NCBI GenBank assembly: GCA_002270465.1
Contig: NQOF01000003.1
Location: forward strand, 248,001 to 312,000
Source of the DNA: Blautia hominis
Lineage (GTDB): Bacteria > Bacillota > Clostridia > Lachnospirales > Lachnospiraceae
DNA length: 64,000 nucleotides
Reading direction: 5' to 3'
The position numbers and the translations under genes were made by a program. Below the pieces are notes generated by a model that saw only the letters and a program-made list of their open reading frames with translations, ran no database searches and had not been told where the DNA came from. Below, in pieces: positions 17,401 to 24,978 of the stretch; the stretch's first letter is position 1, and each line of letters begins with the position of its first letter.

Positions 17401-19928
17401 GATTTGAGGAGGGGGAGACTGGATGGACATTTATAAAAGGTGAGAATACCAGTGGAAAGATTGACTCTACATATGCGTATGAGGGAGAGCATTCACTGTA
17501 CATAGAAAACACAGCAGAAGGTGCTACCGGATACTGGCGTTCAGATCCTTTTGCTATGGAGCAGGACGGATTTGAATTGAGATTCCGTGGAAAGTTTGAT
17601 GATAAGTTCACTGGAAAAGGCCTTATCATGGTACTTCATTATCTGGATGGGGCCGGCAATGAAATCGGTCAGAGCGACGAACTGGGACGGAATACCAAAT
17701 CGGCACTTGTGCTGGATACAAGCTACGCCAGTGGATATCAGTCATGCGCTTTAGCATATATGCTGACGGGCGATGAAAAATATGCGAAATGTTCTTTTTG
17801 GTATATGATGCTGTTTTTGGATGACCACCTTCAAGGGGTTGAATACTGGGTGGTAAATAGCTCAAGACCCGATGATTTTGATTATTATGGGGCTGTGCAG
17901 GAGGGAAGGAATGCAAATACACTGGCAACGGCGTATTCTCTGATCAAGTCTGCGGATCTGTTTGGCGGAGATGAAGCCTTGGAAAAAGACTATTATAATA
18001 AAGTGAAGGCCCTTCTGCGTGACTTACTGGATTTGAGGGACCGTACAGAACTGCCCATAGATGAAGTGGCAGTGGATTCAAATAACTGGCATACAGATAT
18101 GTCAATTGGTGCTGCCATGCTTGCAATGGCATTTTACGATCAGATTGACAATGCCCAGCAATATATTGACAATGGTAAATATATAGTCCAAGGGCAGCTA
18201 TATACCACAGTAAGAGAAGATGGAAGCTGGCCAGAGTCCATCCGATATCATATATCTGCATTGAATAAGATGGCACTATTTGCTAAGGGACTGCGCCATG
18301 TTACAGGTGAAGACTGGTTCAGTGAAAACAGTAAAGTAGACATTTCCAAAATGATGCGGTTCCTTGTGGAAGTACAGGCACCGGCATATGTCAATGGTGA
18401 GATCGGCACACCGACAATCGGTGACGATACCTTAAGCGGAGGCACATTATTTAGCGTTTTAGGATGGTATTGGGATGAGGTGGTACAAAACAATCCGGAA
18501 CTAGGCCAGCAGATGTATGAGACTTGGGTAAAAGCCGGAAAGCCAATCGGGAGCTTTGGCAGCGAAGACAATATACTGCAAAACTTCTTCCTAAATCCGG
18601 ACTATGAGGATGAATACGACTGGGTAGAGGATTATGAATTGAATTTAGGCTCCAGTGACTATGCAAAAGAATATGGTCTATACCAACTCCGTAATAAGTA
18701 TGGAACAGAAAATGAGACATACCTTGCGTTTATTGCTAATGAAAAGCCTATCGGCCACAACCATTATGACCAGCTTGCATTCTCTATGTACTATAACAGT
18801 ACTCCATTGGTCGTAGATCCGGGGATAGAATCTTATTTTTCATCGTCAAAGGGAACATATATATCTACTGGTTCTCATGCCACAGTACAGTTTTCTGATG
18901 AGAAGGGATATCAGAATCTGGGGACATCCTCATATGACCGCAGTTTTGTACCTGGGGATCTGATGGATCAGCTTAAGGCAACCACCGACTTTAAGGAAAA
19001 TGTGACATTGACCAGGACGATCGCATATGCAAAAAGCGGAGCGGACATTTTCGCTGTCTGGGATCAAATAAACGGAGCAGACAATCCGACACGCTGGAAC
19101 CTTCCGGTTTCTGCCCAGGAGATTAACATAATAGATAAAAACAGAGTGGACATAAAGGGCTTTGATGGAGTTGGAATGACGCTGTTGCTGCTGGAAGGCA
19201 GCAGTTCTATAGAATCCGAACAGATCCGTGGGGCAGGCATGCTGCCTGTAAAAGACGGTAACAGTTCTCCGCTGGTAGATGTCATACGGGCTTATGGAGA
19301 GACGCCGGAAAGCAACTATCTGGCAGTGATGATTCCTTATGTGGGAGAGGCGGGAACAGTGGCATATGAACCAGCCCAACCATCTACAGATGGTGTGTCT
19401 GGATATTGGATCCATGTTGGTGAACAACATTATTTAGTTGCTATAAACAATACAGATACAGAGCAGTCCTATGATTTTGGCGATATGACATGCATACAGT
19501 TGTCTGATGGCGCCAAAGTAGAAGGAAGTACTGCAATCCAAGCTGGTCAGATGCAGTTATTAAAAACAGAAGAAAAAGGCGGAGATAACACTGGCGGTGA
19601 TGAAAATAAGCCTGGAGAGGATGATAATAAACCAGGAGAGGATGATAATAATAAGCCTGGAGACGATGAAAATAAGTCAGATAGTAATGATCCTGATCCA
19701 GGAAATGACGAGAATAAGAAGGAGGATAATGAATCTAACATAAAACAAAAGAATACGTCATCTGATAATCAGAAATCTACTCAAAACACTACATCAGGTA
19801 AGAATGTGAAGACTGGCGATAATACAAGTGTTATGGGAATATTTATTATTCTTGCATTAAGCGGTGTTACAATTCTTATTATACTTATAAGAAAACGGAA
19901 ATCAGGACAGCAAAGGAGCAGGGAATAA
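14433..19928 (+). CDS. multidomain wall-anchored heparinase II/III family protein
   Basis: 1831 residues. Order: signal peptide (1-28, ends VYAAE); acidic 18-residue repeats (68-121); DNRLRE-type domain (about 143-310); bacterial Ig-like domain (315-400); helical FIVAR-like region; second DNRLRE-type domain (608-780); FIVAR (783-863); carbohydrate-binding-like sandwich (984-1075, NPAIPNAGFEEGETGW); alpha/alpha-toroid region (1086-1350); heparinase II/III beta-sandwich with GHNHYDQLAF (His1442/His1444); Asp/Lys/Pro-rich linker; NVKTGD (1791-1796), hydrophobic helix and RKRKSG tail. The tail is a sortase-type sorting signal with a non-canonical LPXTG box. The likely role is a surface lyase cutting a uronic-acid polysaccharide and yielding unsaturated ends for GH88. 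The exact PL family is not assignable. Confidence 0.85.
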   Translation: MRNLNLKRLLILVLAASMLMNAVPVYAAESIPIESGEGEIQQAAGKKPEASQDEQENQAGTGEIQQDNTEDPESEDSVADDAQKGNTESSESEDSVLDDVQQGNMEDSVPEDSIAEKGTEQETSEVSNAIEEEISDQTGEQGETQRWSIQEDAFVHNWPGYDSIIKAQDEKDKGILGVGKARLLFFRLDLSEAEAGRKAESAKICLYKTDSNTNTVIYDRTDPKAEWKADNITAVNMPDWESEPAYKKNIAGKDCFIELDMTELVNNAIENGEQQLDIKMDLAAEAQYASWFQSSRWETEEQRPYFEVEYKPEISDEQKVQQAIQEIEKMDGMYLSQKVKFPFFEQHENGAAVAWESDSEALQTDGTVNQPKDRNAEVHLTATVSSGKESQSATITVTVLKQQSLSPYAKQSLSDLIEYTGKTLKGTQEAGDGEAAPAGTYSKEKGDVLREQMKKAEAALDSEMENTYTSYCTSIIAAGSEYFGSGRISDEVLVTSDDNDGNGNLLEYSVYRAKLNSLVWAAKAQMLVEPQMYTKSAKAALQEQIELAEQALDGSYEFPYSRNREFMAARDDEAIQYVTDYHVMMHNYGTGDYGLEPVLTWYKNQNIAATSFMTMNLSPVYATFVHHYKGNLDDVYGNNPETLVVGKADNDRVALLQFDLSQIPENIVSSQLTITNCQNGGILCLNLEEDDWDGNAISARGYEEKYGQVYSKQQLSEFTIKGAGTPTVLDVTDAAVGQALNDGKISFSITASNVNFPVGIYGNNTNVQESYRPALTVTVAAVDDAKLQSKYDEVIGLADEFKKDAEAGESTGQYPPQYLDAVDGAVNHVKSLFESGEKDVYLLGTAMVQAVDAVRDARDNRILNLGDDENLFLSKEDMDSIKERAESLKELKEVKDTVMDTADLYDADTLQWLYDTVTSDDIQALNNKGFKVWSEGRNINFKSPEGTKQAYLEVRLSPENYEGSGIGHAWLDKIELVPTKSVNPAIPNAGFEEGETGWTFIKGENTSGKIDSTYAYEGEHSLYIENTAEGATGYWRSDPFAMEQDGFELRFRGKFDDKFTGKGLIMVLHYLDGAGNEIGQSDELGRNTKSALVLDTSYASGYQSCALAYMLTGDEKYAKCSFWYMMLFLDDHLQGVEYWVVNSSRPDDFDYYGAVQEGRNANTLATAYSLIKSADLFGGDEALEKDYYNKVKALLRDLLDLRDRTELPIDEVAVDSNNWHTDMSIGAAMLAMAFYDQIDNAQQYIDNGKYIVQGQLYTTVREDGSWPESIRYHISALNKMALFAKGLRHVTGEDWFSENSKVDISKMMRFLVEVQAPAYVNGEIGTPTIGDDTLSGGTLFSVLGWYWDEVVQNNPELGQQMYETWVKAGKPIGSFGSEDNILQNFFLNPDYEDEYDWVEDYELNLGSSDYAKEYGLYQLRNKYGTENETYLAFIANEKPIGHNHYDQLAFSMYYNSTPLVVDPGIESYFSSSKGTYISTGSHATVQFSDEKGYQNLGTSSYDRSFVPGDLMDQLKATTDFKENVTLTRTIAYAKSGADIFAVWDQINGADNPTRWNLPVSAQEINIIDKNRVDIKGFDGVGMTLLLLEGSSSIESEQIRGAGMLPVKDGNSSPLVDVIRAYGETPESNYLAVMIPYVGEAGTVAYEPAQPSTDGVSGYWIHVGEQHYLVAINNTDTEQSYDFGDMTCIQLSDGAKVEGSTAIQAGQMQLLKTEEKGGDNTGGDENKPGEDDNKPGEDDNNKPGDDENKSDSNDPDPGNDENKKEDNESNIKQKNTSSDNQKSTQNTTSGKNVKTGDNTSVMGIFIILALSGVTILIILIRKRKSGQQRSRE
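14634..14795 (+). repeat. Three 54-bp (18-residue) degenerate tandem repeats
   Basis: Units start at 14634, 14688 and 14742. The first two read NTEDPESEDSVADDAQKG and NTESSESEDSVLDDVQQG; the third is diverged. They form an acidic, probably disordered spacer after the signal peptide of the heparinase-type protein. Confidence 0.75.
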
Positions 19929-20035
19929 TGAGGCTGCCATTGTGGATGGTGTTTTAGACGAAGACTTGTACCAGGAACTGATTAAAGTTTTGCTGGTTTG
20001 TATAAAGCGATATTGGATATTGGAATAAAAAATAG

Positions 20036-20063
20036 ATGCCCGGCGGTGAAATCCGCCGGGTAT
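20036..20063 (+). terminator. Weak terminator after the heparinase-type gene
   Basis: ATGCCCGGCGG pairs with CCGCCGGGTAT (11 bp, one wobble, 6-base loop). The following DNA is only moderately T-rich (ATCATTATA). Confidence 0.5.
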
Positions 20064-20213
20064 CATTATACCCCCTGAGTGGCAGTATTTTGATATATCA
20101 GGCGGCTTACTTAGGGCAGGTATTTAGCTGGCGGGGTGCTCCGGAAACCGTTTGTGATACGCGATAACCTGTTTTCACTGCACTCGGTCATAATATTTTT
20201 TATGTATCGAATT

Positions 20214-20242
20214 TTGTCGAATCGTATCAAATATCTTATAAT
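20214..20242 (+). promoter_or_regulatory. SigA-type promoter TTGTCG-N17-TATAAT
   Basis: A -35 box TTGTCG (20214-20219) and a perfect -10 box TATAAT (20237-20242) are spaced by exactly 17 bp. It would transcribe the decayed ORF region and the small membrane-protein gene. Confidence 0.5.
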
Positions 20243-20551
20243 AACTTATGTTGCATAAATGCAAATCAATAGTATAATTATACCTGCGGAAATTTAATGT
20301 GCTACTTCAATATTGCAAAAAAGTATGAGGATATCGAAAAGGGGGAGCCATATGAAATGATGCTATAATTAAAAGATACATATCAACAAAAGCATGATAA
20401 TATGTCAGAGGAGGATATATTATAAAATTGATTTTTTCTGCGTTGATTTGGAATTCAGATTCTATTTCCGAAGTAAACGATGGCAATGGAGTTGTTTTCG
20501 ATTATTATAACGGCATCATCAGTAATGTTCGTGCTCAGTGAAGGTGATGAG

Positions 20552-20707
20552 ATGAGTATATATTCTTATGTTTTAATAGGATTATTATTACTATCTGTGT
20601 TACTACAGTGGCTATTTGAGAAAAAAGGTAGAAAAGTAACATGGGGAATAAAAATCATTTTTCTTCTTTTAATGCTCGCTGTTATCATAGATAAAGATTT
20701 CTTTTAG
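20552..20707 (+). CDS. small two-helix membrane protein, unknown function
   Basis: 51 residues from ATG 20552, preceded by GAAGGTGATGAG; an earlier in-frame ATG at 20480 would give 75 residues but lacks a good ribosome site. Two hydrophobic segments (YVLIGLLLLSVLLQWLF and IKIIFLLLMLAVII) are separated by a basic loop (EKKGRK). No family is recognised. A terminator follows and a good promoter lies about 310 bp upstream, so expression is plausible. Confidence 0.45.
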   Translation: MSIYSYVLIGLLLLSVLLQWLFEKKGRKVTWGIKIIFLLLMLAVIIDKDFF

Positions 20708-20777
20708 TATTGAAAGAGACCAATCTGTCAAATGAAAATATAGCCATGCAGATTAATTTGTGTTTTTATTAAAAGCA

Positions 20778-20832
20778 GCTCCTTTTCAGTAAGAATCAGT
20801 ATATAATGATTTTTACCGAAAAGGAGCATTTT
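20778..20832 (+). terminator. Rho-independent terminator after the small membrane protein
   Basis: A 21-bp stem with two mismatches (20778-20798 with 20807-20827: GCTCCTTTTC...GAAAAGGAGC) has an 8-base loop and ends in ATTTTAT. Confidence 0.75.
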
Positions 20833-20859
20833 ATACCTGTATGTTGTTTCAGATTATTC

Positions 20860-21124
20860 AATGAGGACGGAGAAAAGCCGGAAGTAAAGGCTGAAGCGGA
20901 CGTTATGCTGAATCAAGGATCAAAGTAGGGGCAGCGAGACATGGAACCTCCAGACAACAAAGATGCAGGAGACCAAAAAACGGGCAATCCGACACCAAGG
21001 TAATACAGATGAAAATAACAAGCATACCTCCGAAAATAAAACCGCTGATACAGGAAAGAACACTAGCAAAGCAAAGGTTAATACGGTAAATGCAGGAGAT
21101 AAATGGTATTTGACCGTGCTATAA
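20860..21124 (+). pseudogene. Degraded C-terminal tail of a surface protein
   Basis: One frame reads EDGEKPEVKAEADVMLNQGSK, stop, GQRDMEPPDNKDAGDQKTG. Another frame then continues ENNKHTSENKTADTGKNTS...NTVNAGD. The Asp/Asn/Lys/Thr-rich composition and the VNAGD end resemble the linker plus VKTGD sorting region of the protein ending at 19928. Stops and a frame change show it is not translated as one product. Probably the remnant of a second wall-anchored protein. Confidence 0.35.
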
Positions 21125-21648
21125 AGGGGAATCCAATAAAAAACTTAACCGGTATGATGTGGTATGTATCAATCAGCTTCGCTTTAAAAAGTGCCTTTAC
21201 AATAAAGTGATCACCATGTTAAGGGCTTCTTATTTCAGGGTAAAATGTTTTTCGCTGGATATTGGAGTAATTGAGGGACTTCGTTTCTCTGCCCTTTATC
21301 ATGATGCTTATAAAGGATAAAGCTACAAGAAAAGTAGAAGTCCCGACCCCTGTGGCGATGTTTCGCTGCGTGCTATCATATAAACTTATACTCACAACGC
21401 CGGTGCTGACACGCTCTGTCATTCTCGTTTATCTCTCAGGTAGAGTAGTCCTCAGACTCTTTTTCCTTTGTTGTTATAATGCCGCAGTGGATGTCAGGGG
21501 CAGTGCTGATGGCAAACTGCATAGGTAAGGTTACATTGAACGTGGCTTTTGGGGCAATGTAAGGATACTCCCAGGTTACTGATAATACAAAACTTGAGCT
21601 CATTGTTCATCATGTTTTTTCCTCTTAAATCCGGTGCTTTTGCGATGC

Positions 21649-21831
21649 TTATTCCGGTTCATCCTTTTTAGTGTAAACAAATTGGTCGGTCTTCGATTTG
21701 TTGGCAACGGCGTACCTGACAGGCTTTGCGGTAATTACTGTGGGTTTGGCCTCGGCCTCGGCTGCAGCATTTAAAGGACCTCCGATAAGGTCCTTCATGT
21801 TTAGGCCGCTAAATTCATCTGCAATTGACAT
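21649..21831 (-). CDS. small protein resembling the N-terminus of DUF2589
   Basis: 60 residues. The start is the ATG at 21831 (minus strand), preceded by AAAGGAGGA; an upstream in-frame Met would add 29 unlikely residues. MSIADEFSGLNMKDLIGGPL is the pattern I recall at the start of DUF2589 proteins, which are usually near 200 residues. Here the chain ends after about 60 (TKKDEPE), so it is truncated or a short relative. It lies directly downstream of the LytTR gene on the same strand. Function unknown. Confidence 0.45.
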   Translation of the reverse strand: MSIADEFSGLNMKDLIGGPLNAAAEAEAKPTVITAKPVRYAVANKSKTDQFVYTKKDEPE

Positions 21832-21914
21832 GCGTATTCCTCCTTTTAAAGATATCATATATGGTTTAATGGGAGCTGTCCAGCGATGGATTTTATATAG
21901 ATATACGAAAATGT

Positions 21915-22523
21915 TCATCCCATTTTCAACATCTCCACCACTTCATTATACCGCTGTTTTCCAACGGGCAAAACCGTTTTATCCACCAATGTCACTTCAT
22001 GTCTGCGTATACAAGTGATGAAAGAGCGGTTTACAAGATAGCGGGAATGGATGCGGAGAAAACCAGTCTGTTCCAATGTGTTCAGTGACATGTAGGATAC
22101 AATTTTCATTTCTGATACGGTATATATGGTACAGTGTTTATCCTTAGAAGCAGCATACACAATCTCATCCGGAAACAAAAAATAAAGATTCCCGGACAGG
22201 CTGCGGATCTGAATCTTCGGGGTACCTTTGTGTATAATGGTATCCGTTTTCACATGGTCAAATACTCTTGCCTGCAATACGGCGGCATTGGAAAACTGTT
22301 TGCAAGCAGCGTCCTGCTCATCCTGTACATGGTTAGCAGCTGCAAGAAGCAGATAGATATCGTTTTTTAGCTGCTTCCATACAAAGGTAAAGTGAATCCC
22401 GTTTGAAAGTGGCTGGTCTGCCTCAAGATTAGTGGTTACGGTACATCTTCCATAGGTAATCCACGTATGCCGTTCATGGGTCAGAACGCGATACTCTTCT
22501 GCGGAAAGTTCCAGAGGAGGCAA
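21915..22523 (-). CDS. LytTR-domain DNA-binding regulator
   Basis: 202 residues from TTG 22523; no ATG is available because the frame is open upstream only to a stop near 22575. The C-terminal half (about 105-200: IQIRSLSGNLYFLFPDEIVYAAS...FLRIHSRYLVNRSFI) is a LytTR DNA-binding domain. The N-terminal half is an unrecognised alpha/beta region, not a REC domain. The start abuts the start of the oppositely oriented gene at 22525, leaving no room for promoters, so the true N-terminus may have been lost or begin further in. Confidence 0.7.
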   Translation of the reverse strand: MPPLELSAEEYRVLTHERHTWITYGRCTVTTNLEADQPLSNGIHFTFVWKQLKNDIYLLLAAANHVQDEQDAACKQFSNAAVLQARVFDHVKTDTIIHKGTPKIQIRSLSGNLYFLFPDEIVYAASKDKHCTIYTVSEMKIVSYMSLNTLEQTGFLRIHSRYLVNRSFITCIRRHEVTLVDKTVLPVGKQRYNEVVEMLKMG

Positions 22524-22524
22524 T

Positions 22525-23046
22525 TTGATCTCTATCAGCCATCTTCTCAGAGAGAATGCTTTACCAAAGGGGGCTTATTATCAGGAATTTAACACCTTTA
22601 TATCTATTTATCGCTTTTTGGAGCGGGGCCTGAAGCGGACCGGGTTGAGCATCCAGATGATTCTGCTGACGCTGACAGATCAGAGCTGTGTCTTTGTTTC
22701 TCTGGAGGAAAGAGAGTTTCTAATGGAAAGGCTCCGGGAAAGCCTCTGTACTTCTCTGCGTTCTAGCGATATTTATTCCCAGTACAGCAGCTGCCAACTG
22801 GTAGCCATGCTTCCCGGATCCACCCCGAAGAATATGGATATCATTACAAACCGTATCCAGAATGCCTTTCGGGTGCGTGTTCCGAACCGGGAGGATTTGA
22901 TCCTCTCCTTTAGCTACTATCCCTTGCAGCCTTCGAGTGCAGGAAACGCTGCCGATGCTTGTGCATCGAAAATCCAGGCAAGGTCAGAAGAAAAGCAGGA
23001 AATCCAGCATGGCAGAGAAACAGCAAAAGCGGATTCAGAAATTTGA
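22525..23046 (+). CDS. degenerate GGDEF-like protein
   Basis: 173 residues from TTG 22525, with AGAGGAGG five bases upstream. The fold pattern (FISIYRFLERGLKRTGLSIQMILLTL...LRSSDIYSQYSSCQLVAMLPG) follows a nucleotide-cyclase/GGDEF domain. The signature loop is SSCQL (88-92), not GGDEF, so no cyclase activity is expected; it may be a remnant or a binding-only domain. The first residues look like an interior segment, so an N-terminal REC or sensor domain may have been lost. Confidence 0.6.
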   Translation: MISISHLLRENALPKGAYYQEFNTFISIYRFLERGLKRTGLSIQMILLTLTDQSCVFVSLEEREFLMERLRESLCTSLRSSDIYSQYSSCQLVAMLPGSTPKNMDIITNRIQNAFRVRVPNREDLILSFSYYPLQPSSAGNAADACASKIQARSEEKQEIQHGRETAKADSEI

Positions 23047-23112
23047 TTGCATACAAGAAACGTGTTATATTATACAATACATTGTAGTGTTTAAATAGTT
23101 AGGAGGCTAAGA

Positions 23113-23520
23113 ATGGGTAAGTTTCAGGAAGCAGTAGACTTATTGAAGAAAACAAATGAGGAGATGAACCGGATTTCTGATGCGTATTCGCAGAAATATA
23201 CACCAGAGGAATTGGAAGACGTCACGAAAGTGTATTATGCAGCGGCAGAAATCAATGTTCTCGCATCGCAGCTTGCAAGTGAGGAAATGGTCTGCGAAGG
23301 GCCTTGTAAGGTGGATAATGTGCGCTCGGTAGTTACGGTTGGCGGATTTACAGTTCGTGGAAAAGTGCAGTTTGAAATTGAGATGAACGGGGAATGGATA
23401 AAAGGGCACCGTGATAATTCGCAGTATGGGCAAGTGTTTGTAAGTGCACAGGGCTCCGCAATCCTATCCGAGAATATAAAGGGGCGTGTTAGGCTTCCGT
23501 TGTCGATGGATGAAAATTAA
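23113..23520 (+). CDS. DUF5348-like small protein
   Basis: 135 residues, start ATG with AGGAGG eight bases upstream. The N-terminal half is helical and charged (FQEAVDLLKKTNEEMNRI). The C-terminal half is a small beta domain with EIEMNGEWIKGHRDNSQYGQVFVS, which I recognise as the DUF5348 pattern (NG.W..G). Function unknown; such proteins are frequent in Firmicutes accessory DNA. A terminator follows. Confidence 0.6.
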   Translation: MGKFQEAVDLLKKTNEEMNRISDAYSQKYTPEELEDVTKVYYAAAEINVLASQLASEEMVCEGPCKVDNVRSVVTVGGFTVRGKVQFEIEMNGEWIKGHRDNSQYGQVFVSAQGSAILSENIKGRVRLPLSMDEN

Positions 23521-23553
23521 GATAGGGAGAGGCGATACCATAGGATATAGTAG

Positions 23554-23584
23554 GAGGCAGCCAGCAAAAAAGGCTGCCTCTTTT
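23554..23584 (+). terminator. Rho-independent terminator after the DUF5348-like gene
   Basis: GAGGCAGCC pairs with GGCTGCCTC (9 bp, perfect) around AGCAAAAAA, followed by TTTT. Confidence 0.85.
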
Positions 23585-23724
23585 ATGTTACAGGTATAAG
23601 TGAAAGTACATGAAAAGAGGTATGTCTGGGAAGCGCAGTATTTGGAAGGGCGCGCAATAGGTGCCTTCACTGCTTGACATATGGCTGATATTTGCTATAA
23701 TGAGCCATGACAGAAGAAAGCGAA

Positions 23725-23759
23725 GGGGCTTAAGGATGATTCCTTAAGTCTCTTTTTTT
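23725..23759 (+). terminator. Second plus-strand terminator
   Basis: A 12-bp stem (23725-23736 with 23741-23752, two G-T pairs) and a 4-base loop are followed by seven T. It protects the 3' end of the minus-strand REC-kinase gene from read-through. Confidence 0.75.
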
Positions 23760-23787
23760 GTAAAATGAGATACTTATGTTTTTACCA

Positions 23788-24876
23788 TCAGGAAGTCGGG
23801 AAAAAAAGTGAAACAGCGGTTCCGGAATCAGGCTTTGATTTGACGGAAACAAAGCCGCCATGCCGCTCCATGATACGCTTTACGATCACCAGCCCCACAC
23901 CGCTCCCTTCAAATTCTTCCGAAGTATGAAGCCGCTCAAATATATGAAATAGTCTGCCGGAGGATGCCATATCAAAGCCTGCACCGTTATCCTGTACTTT
24001 TATGAGCAGCATATCGGCCTGACAGGAGGCGGTGACACAGATCCTGGCGTTATCTCGGATGCGGGTGAACTTGATGGCATTTCCCAGGATGTTCTGGAAC
24101 AATAAAGTTAAAAGGGTGGGATCGCCGGACAATTGCGGAAAGGGCTGCGTGCCCAGTTCCAGTGTGATGTGACGGTCCGGTTCCAGGGCGGAAAGTTCAG
24201 CAAAGATATTGCCAATGAGAGCCGCTGTATCGACGGGCTTTGGGCGGCAGGGAAGTGTGACCATCTCAGAAAATTCCAGCAGGCGGCTGATCATGGCTTC
24301 CGTCGATTCACATTTGTGTTCCAGCCTTTCCAGAATTATCTGCGAATCTTCTGTGGAGGGCGTCCCTATGGGAGTTAACTCTTCCTGAAGGAGCTGGGTG
24401 AGCTGTTTTATGACCTGCAGCGGGGATTTTAAGTCGTGGGATACTGTATGGCAGAACTGATCCAGTTCTCTATAAGCGGTTTTTAACTCTTTGGACTGTG
24501 TGACGATACGCACATGTGCACCCACGCGGGCCAGCAGCTCAGATGCATGGCATGGTTTGATGATATAGTCTTGGGCGCCTAGGGCAAATCCCTTTTCCAG
24601 GCTTTCCCGGTCCTGGGATATGGTCATGAAAATAACTGCCGTGTCCTGAAAACAGGGATTGGAACGGAGCTTTTGGCAAAGAGAGAACCCATCCATATCA
24701 TTCATATGGATATCCAGGAGGATCAGATCAGGCAGTTCCCGCTCCAATAGGGAGAGGGCGGCTTTCCCGCTGGAAGCCACCAGTACCTCATAACCGTGCT
24801 CTGCTAAAATGGAGCCGGTTACGTGGATCTGTTCCGGGGAATCATCGACAATCAATATGACAGCGGGCTGTTTCAT
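23788..24876 (-). CDS. REC-HisKA-HATPase signalling protein
   Basis: 362 residues, soluble. The REC domain (5-122) has Asp11/Asp12, phospho-acceptor Asp55 (LILLDIHMND) and Lys107. A short coil leads to HisKA with TVSHDLKSPLQV (His147), then an HATPase domain (NILGNAIKF, VQDNGAGFD, FEGSGVGL). The receiver-before-kinase order fits a phosphorelay member that takes input from another kinase. It is transcribed divergently from the hybrid kinase at 24979, with 102 bp between start codons, so the two may share control. Confidence 0.9.
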   Translation of the reverse strand: MKQPAVILIVDDSPEQIHVTGSILAEHGYEVLVASSGKAALSLLERELPDLILLDIHMNDMDGFSLCQKLRSNPCFQDTAVIFMTISQDRESLEKGFALGAQDYIIKPCHASELLARVGAHVRIVTQSKELKTAYRELDQFCHTVSHDLKSPLQVIKQLTQLLQEELTPIGTPSTEDSQIILERLEHKCESTEAMISRLLEFSEMVTLPCRPKPVDTAALIGNIFAELSALEPDRHITLELGTQPFPQLSGDPTLLTLLFQNILGNAIKFTRIRDNARICVTASCQADMLLIKVQDNGAGFDMASSGRLFHIFERLHTSEEFEGSGVGLVIVKRIMERHGGFVSVKSKPDSGTAVSLFFPTS

Positions 24877-24978
24877 GCAAAAGACCTCCTTTGGGTGCTG
24901 ACAATGGGGAACAGTTGTATTTTGGGGTTCATTTTACTACACGATGACTCATAATTCAAGAAAAAGGGTGGATGGAAA

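Larger units (their letters stand above)
19929..20551. other. Gene-poor region with weak hairpin and a promoter
   Basis: After the surface-protein stop a short in-frame-looking scrap (AAIVDGVLDEDLYQELIKVL, about 19933-19992) suggests residue of a lost gene. A hairpin lies at 20036-20063 and a promoter at 20214-20242. Around 20320-20425 a reading frame broken by one stop reads KYEDIEKGEPYEMML, stop, LKDTYQQKHDNMSEEDIL. It looks like decayed coding DNA of unknown family. Confidence 0.35.
20708..21648. other. Gene-poor region with decayed fragments on both strands
   Basis: Contents: a terminator (20778-20832), a broken surface-protein tail (about 20860-21124), and on the minus strand two open fragments with no start sites. 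One reads FVLSVTWEYPYIAPKATF... (about 21436-21610). The other reads TERVSTGVVSISLYDSTQ... (21219-21422). I cannot assign a family to the minus fragments with confidence. Confidence 0.4.
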
